In this document: positions 56,380 to 64,000 of the stretch, in pieces
How positions within the stretch are numbered: the stretch's first letter is position 1
How the letters are laid out: the number at the start of each line of letters is the position of its first letter
From: Thuidium tamariscinum
Taxonomy: Eukaryota > Streptophyta > Bryopsida > Hypnales > Thuidiaceae
Assembly (NCBI GenBank): GCA_947034885.2
Contig: OX344758.2
Coordinates: 20,921,067-20,985,066 of the forward strand
DNA length: 64,000 nt
Direction of reading: 5' to 3'
The notes under the pieces: generated by a model
The model's database searches: none
Told to the model about the DNA's origin: nothing
What the model saw: the letters and a program-made list of their open reading frames with translations, nothing else
Translations under genes and position numbers: made by a program

Positions 56380-57238
56380 GTAAGTGGTACTGAATAACAC
56401 AAGTGGCACAAAAGCCACTACTTTGGTTGAATTCTCTAATTATATATTCTTTATATAAATCCCTTGAGTATTGCTTTGTTGCCCGAGTGTATGGAATGAC
56501 AGATTTTGGAAAATTCACATTGCTTGACATTGCAGGAGATGGTTTGTGGGAATAGGGGGAAAAACTAACTCAAGCAAAAAAAAAAGCATTTTAGGGTTCC
56601 TCGACTCCTCAAAGGGCTGTGGAGTGGCCATGTTCTGGCCTCAAATTTTCTCTCACAATAACCTAAAAGAGAGGCTAAAATTTTCAAAACCAGCTTTTCA
56701 CCTAGAGACCACATCAGTTACCCTCACACCATATGCACAAATTCCAATGGATGAGAATTGATCAAATTTTTGTGATTGATGACAAGAAAGTCTGTTTAGG
56801 AGGAGGTTCAAAAACCACTTAGGTTCTTCAAACCATCCCTATAGAAGCTCCTAAAATCATGTAGAAGATGGCAAAAATTTTTATTTCGGTTTACAACACA
56901 AAAGCTTAAGCGATTTACAAATTCTTTGCATGTGGATTTGGTGATTGTAATGAGTGGTCTTTACTAGAAGTAGAAATGTATAGTTCTTTCTTTTTTAAAT
57001 TTTGCAAACTGACATATGCATATGAGGTGGTTGTACATGCTTGGTGTTCCTTACATAAAATATGGTGCATGCTTTTAAGACTTTGTGTAGAGCATTCAAG
57101 GCATACTCTTGAAGCATTGTGGACCTCACTTTGCACTGTTTACATCATTCTTGTTTCTTATTACTGCTCCTGTCTGGGAACACTAATAGAGACCTAAGGT
57201 AGTTCAACTTTGATTATGCTTTAAGAAATCACTGTAAC
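56380..57238. other. No assignable gene
   Basis: Several short open pieces (for example MTDFGKFTLLDIAGDG from 56497) are closed by stops within 20 codons. The composition is more coding-like than the repeats, so this may be the relic of a gene or transposase that I cannot name. Confidence 0.3.
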
Positions 57239-57442
57239 TCAAAAAAATATGCTAAAAATTTGCTCTGAATCCTCGTCAATTTCTCCTTTACTGTCATATT
57301 TTTCCAAACTCTCAGCTACCACCCTTTTCCACATAGAGAACCTTCTTCCCTTAGATGGTCCATTACTGAGCCTCCTCCCTTGAATGATTGGGATTTTAAC
57401 ATTTGGAGTGAATGAGGTCAAGACATCATTTGCTTCATTCAA
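57239..57442 (-). CDS. Unidentified 67-codon frame, possibly a terminal exon
   Basis: A true ATG at 57442 opens a basic then acidic polypeptide: IIQGRRLSNGPSKGRRFS, then MWKRVVAESLEKY, ending in a Glu/Asp-rich tail. Codon composition looks coding rather than AT-driven. I do not recognise it. It abuts the repeat at 57450-57840 and could be part of a larger relic. Confidence 0.25.
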   Translation of the reverse strand: MNEANDVLTSFTPNVKIPIIQGRRLSNGPSKGRRFSMWKRVVAESLEKYDSKGEIDEDSEQIFSIFF

Positions 57443-57490
57443 GGACTATTAGGATGGCCCGTGCCGTTGCCACGGTCTAATTTTTTTAAT

Positions 57491-57834
57491 GTACAGAAAC
57501 TTCAAAATTCAATAACTTTCATGCCGTAGGTTGGAACACCATGAATCAAAGCCCGTGCACCCCTCCTTGCTAAGGGCTTTTCGATGGTACCAAACACGCA
57601 CCCGGGGGACTCACGGTCCAGGAGATCTCAACGTAACAAACAAACATGTATAGAAACTTCAAAATTCAATAACTTTCATGATGTAGGTTGGAACACCATG
57701 AATCAAAGCCCGTGCACCCCTCCTCGCCGAGGGCTTTCCGACGGTACCAAACACGCACCCGGGAGACTTACGGTCCGGGAGATCTCAACGTAACAAACAA
57801 ACATCCAAACAAACAAACAAACAAACAAACAAAC
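57491..57834 (+). repeat. Two 157-bp tandem units with an (AAAC)n tail
   Basis: Units at 57491-57647 and 57648-57803 are about 90% identical. Each runs from GTA(C/T)AGAAACTTC through AATCAAAGCCCGTGCACCCC to GAGATCTCAACGTAACAAAC. The second ends in a CAAA/AAAC microsatellite to 57834. A GC-rich GGCCCGTGCCGTTGCCACGG lies just before. The tandem head-to-tail layout with a simple-repeat tail suggests the 3' end of a retroelement; no RT is visible. Confidence 0.6.
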
Positions 57835-57989
57835 AGCGTGTCTTCATAGGGGGGTGATTGTAAGGGGAGTACACTAAAAATGGTAAATAGTGTTGGTTGA
57901 TAAATAGTGTTGGACCTTCTTTTTTACCTCTAACACTATTTTCCAAATCATGTGTAAATAGAGTGTTGGCTCTTAACTTTTGCCGTCAA

Positions 57990-58235
57990 AATCTGGCCCT
58001 TCCCTGCAAAATTGCATTTGGGGCCTCCTTCAATTAAAATCTGGTCCTTCCCTGCAAAATTGCGTTTTTGGCCTCCCACAATTAAAATCTAGCCCTTCTC
58101 TAGAAGATTGCGTTTTTGGCCTCCTATAATTAAAATCTGGCCCTTCCCTAGAAGACTGCGTTTTTGGCCTTTTAGAATAAAAATTTGGCCCTTCCCTGGA
58201 AAACTATGTTTTTGGCTTCTTCTTTGCAAATCTGA
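57990..58235 (+). repeat. Five tandem units of about 57 bp
   Basis: Units of the form GGCCCTTCCCTGCAAAATTG, then CGTTTTTGGCCTCC, then ATTAAAATCT, repeated with increasing divergence to the right. Confidence 0.75.
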
Positions 58236-58299
58236 ATTTTTAGCTCCTTACCTATGAAAGTCCATTTTTGGTTTGCAACTTACACATACACTATGAAAA

Positions 58300-58465
58300 A
58301 TTTCAGCATTTCAGCATTTTATTGTCTATTTGAGCACTTCAATATTTCAATTCAGCATTTCAGCATTTCAGCATTCCAGCATTTCAGCAATTCAACATTT
58401 ATTTCAGCATTTCAGTCCAGCAGTCCAACATTTCAGTTCAGAAATTTAGCAAGTCAGCATTTCAG
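58300..58465 (+). repeat. CAGCATTTCAG minisatellite
   Basis: Irregular 8-10-bp repeats of TTCAGCATTT and variants with GTCCAGCAG. Confidence 0.75.
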
Positions 58466-58946
58466 TCTAACACTAAATACACTCTTTGTCAGACTGTTGA
58501 AATGACCAGATTTTACCATAAAGCTGAAATAGTGTTAGAATGGGTTAATAATGATCTAACACTAACCTTGCAAATCACAATTAGTGTTAGCTCGGCTAAT
58601 TAGTGTTGCCAACACTATTTACCATTTTTAGTGTAGTGAAGGCTGGGAGGTAAAACCTCGGGTAAAACTACAGAGAGTGAATCATTGTGCAGAGAGGCTA
58701 TTTGAGATGTTGCTTTCATCTGAAGCTAGCAAATTGGCTTTTGAGTACTAGAAGCTTTATGTTATTGCAATCTTTTGCTCTGTTGGTTGTGAGTGACATG
58801 TAATTTTTCTTGTAGGAAGGATGGAGGGTGTTAAATTATAAGTGGGTAAGTGGCATTAGAAGAAATCTGAGGGCATTATAGGGCCGTTTTGGGTCTGTTC
58901 CCGAAATGGCTCCTAATGACACTGGCTGCTGTCAAGCCGGCTTAAA

Positions 58947-58972
58947 GCAAATAAAATAAAATAAAATAAAAT
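58947..58972 (+). repeat. (AAAAT)n microsatellite
   Basis: Five consecutive AAATA/AAAAT units followed by TTTGGGGG. Confidence 0.8.
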
Positions 58973-59196
58973 TTGGGGGTCCTGAAATATGAAAATAAGT
59001 CCCAAAAAAATTGAAAAAAAATTAATTACGTGGCAGGTCGCGACCACGTAAGATTCGAGTTCACAGGGCAAAAATTGCGTTCCCACATTCCGGAAACCCG
59101 TAGTCTCCTAATGCCCTCAAATTTCATTTAATGCATATTGTACAACTAAAGGTTTAGTTGATGGAGATATGCTTAACCCGTAAATACCTAAAGCAC

Positions 59197-59466
59197 CACT
59201 ATAAAAAAACCTTGTTTTGGATGACAAGTCCTAATTTTTTATGAAGGATTTTAGGTGATGTTAATGTTGACAACCCAAAAATTTTATGTCATTAAAAATG
59301 TCCAATGTAATATCGTTTTTGATAGTCCAATGTTTTTATGTTAACATTGATGTTACATTGGTTATTTTTGTTGATATAAAAATTTTAGGTTGTCAACATT
59401 GACATCACCTAAAATCCGTCATAAAAAATTAGGACTTGTCACCAAAAACAAGGGTTTCTTATAGTG
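59197..59466. mobile_element. Palindromic CACTA-type MITE with CAC target duplication
   Basis: Starts CACTATAAAAAAACCTTG, ends CAAGGGTTTCTTATAGTG. The arms are complementary over nearly the full 270 bp. CAC flanks both sides (59194-59196 and 59467-59469), the 3-bp duplication of CACTA elements. Related to 40550-40744 at the ends. Confidence 0.85.
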
Positions 59467-59748
59467 CACTTTTGATCTTCTAGGAATTTGCTTTAAAGTG
59501 AATAAAAAGTCAACTTTATGATGAACTTCATCAAATTTTTTTAAATGTAACAATATAAATTCAAACTGAACATGTTAGAGATCACTTAGGAAAAAAAACA
59601 AAAACATTACCACTTACGGATTTTAATATAATTGAAAGATTATATTGTTTGATTATGAGGATGTCAAAATCACAAAAGTAATGTGAAGTCTTTCAATCCT
59701 CTTTTTCCAAGTCAAATCTAAAAAGTTGGTGACCAAAAACATATGAGG

Positions 59749-60417
59749 TTAACCCCTAAATGCCCAAGGCTTGGTTTGAGCTTTTTAGAAATTGCTCTAA
59801 ATTGAACAAAAATCCAACATTTTGATAAGTTGAATCAGTTTCTTTTGAATTGTAACCATACAAATTCAAAGTAGACATGTTAGAGATGACATAGGGAAAA
59901 AAATTACAACAGTATCACTTATGGATTGAAAGATTATAATATTTGATCATGAAGGTGTAAAAACTATAAATATCTGTGTACTCTCTTTTTGCATGTCAAA
60001 TCTAAAAACTAAGTTGGTCACAAAAAAATATGAAGTTGAAGGGCCTAACAAGCATAACCCGAATCAATTTATGGCTTCTCAAAATCTATTCTCCAATTTT
60101 TTTAAATGAATTTATAGTGTGATTTTTTCTCTAAGATCTATTGTAGTGTATTTGAGGCTCATTTCCAAGAGTCCTTAATACTATGGAATGTCAAGATTGC
60201 AATCGGCACCCTTGCATTAAATCTTGAATACAAACAACATAATCATTCATTTTCAAAATCGGATTATTGATGCTAAAACTAGACTTCAAAAAAAATCTTC
60301 CAAAAATATAAACTATCAAAAATATAAACTATCAAAAATAGAAATTTGGTAAGGTTTTATTAAACTTCAAAGTTTCTTTGACACCACTTTTGAGTGCCTT
60401 GGGCATTTAGGGGTTAA
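59749..60417. mobile_element. Inner TTAA element (669 bp) inserted in its relative
   Basis: The ends TTAA-CCCCTAAATGCCCAAG and its exact complement give at least 20 bp of perfect terminal repeat including TTAA. It interrupts the outer element at GAGG-TTAA-ATAG; the inner copy itself shows GAAG-TTGA-AGGG at the same place, so the interruption point is identified. Non-coding. Confidence 0.85.
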
Positions 60418-60778
60418 ATAGCCTAACACACATAACCCCAATCAATTTATCGCTTCTCAAAATCTATTCTACAATTTTCTTAAATGAATTTCTAATGTTA
60501 TTTTTTTTCAAGATCTAATGTATTTGAGGCTCACTTCCAAGAGCCCTCAACATTAAAGAAAGTCAAGATTGCAATGTGTACCCTTGCACAAAACCTCGAA
60601 TAGAAAAAACATAGTCAATCATTTTCAAGATTGGATTTTTGATGCTTAAAGTAGACTTTGAAAAGAATTCTTCAAAAATACAAACTACTAAAAATTGCAA
60701 CTTAATTAAATTTAATTCAATTTCAAATTTTTGCAAACATTAGCTTTTGGGTGCCTTGGGCATATAGGGGTTAAGTGG

Positions 60779-61512
60779 TTAACTCCTGAACGCCACTGGT
60801 ACCATTTTGTGGCATTTAGATGAGCTGAATAGTCTTTGGAAGGAAACTAAAAGCATTTTTTCATTCATTTTTTTGCTTGTTGACCTTTCATGAAGGGTTA
60901 TGAAGAATACCTAATTGAGTTTGTAGTCTTACTAGTGTTTGTCTTCACGTGAATGAGAAGTCGGTAAAAGAAACAAATGACAAAATTTGCTTTTTCAATG
61001 CATTTTGCTCCTTGCTCTAATCTGAAAATTCTCTTTGAAAATGACATTTTTGAGTTTGAGCCCAATTGACAAAATGGAGGCCATATACTCTAGTTTCTAA
61101 TCCTATTGGAATTTCGACAAATTCGTAATATTGAATATTTTATTGTAGTTTGAAGTTCATATGTATTTTCAATGTCTATTGCATTCTCATTACAAAAGGA
61201 TATGGAAATTGAGTTTACACCATGATGTTTGCCATTGTAATGTACACACATGGTGAGTTTTTCAGATTTTCTGGTATAATTTTCTATTTAATGTGATTTT
61301 TTCTTCATTTTTCCTTCAAGAATTCTTAGAAAAATCAATTTTTTTCTAAAAAGATCTAATTCTTTCAATGAAATATAGAAGACATGTAGTTTCATCTTTA
61401 AAAAATAAATATACAAATCTTCATACATATCCACTTCAGAAATGACAATGTTTTGAGTGACGGACATTGAGACCTAAAACCAATGATCATAGGCTCGGCA
61501 TTTTAGGGTTAA
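60779..61512 (+). mobile_element. TTAA element, 734-bp group
   Basis: The left end is TTAA-CTCCTGAACGCC with ACCATTTTGTGGCATTTAG following; the right end is GGCATTTTAGGG-TTAA. It starts four bases after the preceding element ends. Collinear with 63441 onward and, inverted, with 62012-62748. Confidence 0.7.
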
Positions 61513-62011
61513 GGTTTGATTCTTTGGATGATGATCCTCTTCCTTGCAATTGTTGTAATTGCCATAAAAGCTTTCACTTTGCACTCTATGACACAACACT
61601 TCAAAGCTAAAGTATGCACAAATCGAACCTAAAAGCACTCTAACATTCATATTTTGAATGTTGAATGGAAGGCTTCAAGGCACTATTTAGTTCAACTTCT
61701 CATGGGTGGCGGCAAGAAACACTTATACTATTACATGCCACACACTAAAAGAAACTTGAGTTTTTGGTGACATTTCAATACAAACATGTTGTGTTTTCTG
61801 AGAGAATACTGTGTCAAGCGGTCTAATGCCACCACAGTGTGAATCCCATGTGATGTTCCCCAAAACATGGGCGTGCAATTTGGAAAATGACTAAGGTAGG
61901 TACACCCTAAAGCACACTATTCCTAAAAGTGCCATCTACAATCATTGTAGATTTCCAAATTAGTGATGTACGCAGACTATAAATGGAACTTTTAGAAACA
62001 AAATTTGACCT
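61513..62011. other. Spacer with a partial GGGTNATTGCAAGAAACA end
   Basis: At 61704 GGGTGGCGGCAAGAAACACTT matches the terminal repeat of that family, but no partner end was found nearby, so it is a fragment. No gene seen. Confidence 0.45.
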
Positions 62012-62748
62012 TTAACCCTTAAAGGATGGACCTATAACCACTGGTTTGAAGCCTCTTTGCGTGTCACTTAGTTTGTTACCATTTTGAAAGTAAATATGTA
62101 TGGAATTTTTATTTTTATTTTACAGAGATAGAAGTACATGTCTTCTCTGCTTCACAAAATATTTAGATTTTTTTGAGGAAAATTGATTTTTATGAAATTT
62201 TTTGAAGTGAAAGTGAAGGAAAAATCATATCAATTTGGAAATTTTCTCAAAAAATCTGAAAATTTCAGGATGTGTGAACATTATAATGACAAAAATCATG
62301 GTGTAAACTCAACTTCAATTTACTCATATAAATAGAATGCAATAGACATTGAAAATGCAACCAAAGTTCAAAATGCAATAAAATATTCAATTTTATGAAA
62401 TTTTCCAAAATTCAAATTGAAATAGAAACTAGAGTGGAGGGCCTTCATTTCATAAGTGGGCTCAAACTCAAAAAATGTAATTTTCAAGGAGGAATTTCAA
62501 ATTTACTCAATTTCTCAAAATACACTAACTAAAATGGCAAATTTTGCCATTCGTTTTCTCTAATTACTTCTCAACTAGATGAAAACAAACATTAGTTAGA
62601 CTAAAAACTTAATTGGAGACTTTATACAATTCACCATGAAAAGTCATTAAAAAACTAGTGAATGAAAAAATTATTGTTTAGATCTTCTTCAAACCCTTCA
62701 AAGTTAGCTAATTGCCAAAAATTGGTGCCAATAGTGCTTTTGGGTTGA
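62012..62748 (-). mobile_element. TTAA element, 734-bp group, inverted copy
   Basis: Begins TTAA-CCCTTAAAGG and ends TTTTGGG-TTGA. Read on the minus strand it is collinear with 60779-61512 (TTGACTTTTCATGGTGAA region, CTAATGTTTGTTTTCAT, GAAATTGAGTAAAT). Ends are eroded. Confidence 0.65.
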
Positions 62749-63440
62749 TAACTTGTACATATTGTATCCAAAATGTTGTATTTATGGTGCTTTGAAATGT
62801 GATTTCACTTGCCAATAAGACTGTATGAAAATTTAACCAACCTAATAATAGTAGCCAGGCATAGTATGAATAAGGGCAAAATACCCATTCCCGCACCTAT
62901 TCTTTGCAGTGGATTGTAGATTCACCCAAATGCATCAATAGAGTTCCCTTAATGTGTTCACCACATGTGTGATCGTAATTTGCTGACACAATTGAAGGAC
63001 ACATAGGAAGATTTGGTTGGCTGAGTGTTGAGTTTTTTAGGATTCAGTTTTTGGGGCACCTGTAGGACGGTTCCACAGGTCTAGGGAGCCAACACTTTGA
63101 AAATTTGTGGAAATTATATACTAAATCCAAAAAATCTATATTTTTTTTAATATTCATGATTTTCACTTGCTAATACTACAAAAATATCATTTTTAGAAAA
63201 CGTTGCCTCCAACTATGCTGAATTTCTTATTTGGACGGTTTTGGGTGTTTCCACTACAAGTGGCGCTTTTGGATGTACCTGCCTACAAACATGTTCTCTA
63301 GGATATCATCTTAAACATGTTCATATTTTCCTGGAACATCTCGGAAAATATGAAGCTACCACGTCAACCAATAAGTCTGTTTTCATTGTGGGTAAACTTC
63401 AAAAACTTACTAAGGTCACAGGTAAAACTCTGACCAAAGC
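62749..63440. other. No gene seen; contains an AGGGCAAAATACCCATTCCCG end
   Basis: At 62874 the sequence matches the flank and outer arm of the hairpin at 27884. GGACGGTTTTGG recurs at 63234. These may be ends of a larger relative of that hairpin element. Confidence 0.35.
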
Positions 63441-64000
63441 TTAACCCTGGACTACCGTCAGTGCCATTTTGTGGCGTTTGGATGATAGTCCAAGGTCAAA
63501 AGAAGAGGGAAGCAATAGTTTTTTCATCCACTTTTTTCAAATGACCTTTCATGTTGAGTTACGAAGCGTATGCAACTGAGTTTTTAGTCTAACTAATGTT
63601 TGTTTTCATGTAGTTGAGAAGTAATTAGAGAACTAAAACGGATGGCAAAATCTGCCATTTCAATGTATTTTGAGAAATTGAGTAAATCTGAAAATTCTCC
63701 TTGAAAACAACATTTTTTGAATTTGAGGCCAACTAATGAAATAGAAGTCCTCTACTCTAGTTTCTTCTCCAATTTGAATTTTGGAAAAATTCGTAAAATT
63801 GAATATTTTATTGCAGTTTGAATTTTGACTTTATTTTTAATGTCCACTGCATTTTAATTATAGATGTACACGGCAAATAAATTTACACCATGATGTTCTT
63901 CACTGTAATGTTCACACATGGTGAAATTTTCAGATTTTTTGAGATTATTTTCTATTTGATATGAATTTCTCTTCATTTTTTCTCCAAAAAATTCCAGAAA
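63441..64000 (+). mobile_element. TTAA element, 734-bp group, cut by the window edge
   Basis: Starts TTAA-CCCTGGACTACCGTCAGTGCC followed by ATTTTGTGGCGTTTGGATGA. Collinear with 60779 onward for the remaining 560 bases; the right end lies outside the window. Confidence 0.65.

Larger units (their letters stand above)
57871..58634. mobile_element. CACTA-like element (764 bp) with internal minisatellites
   Basis: Terminal repeats of 26 bases start ACACTAAAAATGGTAAATAG and match perfectly at the other end. AGT flanks both sides (57868-57870 and 58635-58637), a 3-bp target duplication typical of CACTA elements. Inside are AATAGTGTTGG subterminal repeats, five units of about 57 bp (57990-58235) and a CAGCATTTCAG minisatellite (about 58300-58465). 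Confidence 0.8.
59173..60774. mobile_element. Outer TTAA element interrupted by a CACTA MITE and a second TTAA element
   Basis: The left end TTAA-CCCGTAAATACC (59173) and right end GGGCATATAGGGG-TTAA (60771-60774) belong to one old element. Its body is split by 59197-59466 and 59749-60417. With these set aside its halves are collinear with the inner copy (TTAGAGAT-ACTTAGG; ATGGC/ATCGCTTCTCAAAATCTATTC). Non-coding. Confidence 0.75.

Noticed and set aside
57491..57803. Possible hammerhead ribozyme in the 157-bp tandem units
   Set aside because: The GGTACC and GAGTCC words recall one, but no CUGANGA plus GAAA core is present on either strand by eye.
62012..63440. One large TTAA element spanning 62012 to 63440
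   Set aside because: The right terminal repeat of the 62012 copy lies at 62748, and 63441 begins a separate copy in the opposite orientation.
5562..64000. CCCTAAA / TTTAGGG words resembling plant telomere repeats
   Set aside because: They occur singly, at the ends of bounded inverted-repeat elements and followed by TTAA, never as arrays.

Overview
The window looks like nuclear DNA of a land plant. It is strongly AT-rich, has spliceosomal intron signals, an intact plant microsomal oleate (delta-12) desaturase gene (FAD2), a decayed plant-specific PIRL leucine-rich-repeat gene, a decayed plant TKL kinase, a ribosomal protein S15A fragment and a Ty3/gypsy retrotransposon of plant type. A non-flowering lineage (for example a bryophyte) fits the kinase style and the short-intron gene remnants, but this is a guess. 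Only FAD2 looks like an intact conventional gene; one small membrane-protein ORF may also be alive.

Layout. 1-8760 is copy A of a segmental duplication whose second copy (B) lies at 15347-17340. Both carry the 5' part of a small single-pass membrane protein gene. Copy A holds three blocks that B lacks: a 5.3 kb block with the PIRL pseudogene (about 1411-6690), a Stowaway-like MITE joined to a TTAA element (6869-8124), and a short A-tailed retroposon (8163-8391) for which B shows the empty site. 8761-15346 is AT-rich repeat DNA. 18307-20760 is FAD2 on the minus strand, with a 5'-UTR intron and a GC-rich leader, a GC-rich island in AT-rich DNA. 20761-28000 is again mobile-element DNA. 28000-37160 holds gene debris: exon-like scraps, a frameshifted pseudokinase, a TPR-like fragment and an S15A fragment. 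40550-44390 is a stack of nested inverted-repeat elements. 44786-53140 is an 8.36 kb Ty3/gypsy element on the minus strand with near-identical 304-bp LTRs. 53204-64000 is a dense cluster of inverted-repeat elements.

The most interesting material is in the mobile DNA. (1) At least twelve elements end in TTAA-CCCCTAAA / TTTAGGGG-TTAA. One copy sits inside a relative exactly at a TTAA, which shows piggyBac-like (or Sola3-like) target choice. (2) A second family ends in GGGTNATTGCAAGAAACACTT, has 4-bp target duplications, and also contains a self-nested pair. (3) Palindromic CACTATAAGAAAC elements have 3-bp target duplications. (4) The Ty3 element carries a full RNase H domain upstream of gag, while the RNase H next to its reverse transcriptase has lost the expected first Asp. 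A 2.04 kb repeat-filled insert splits gag from pol. The genes are broken although the LTRs differ at only two sites. No autonomous DNA-transposon transposase was recognised.
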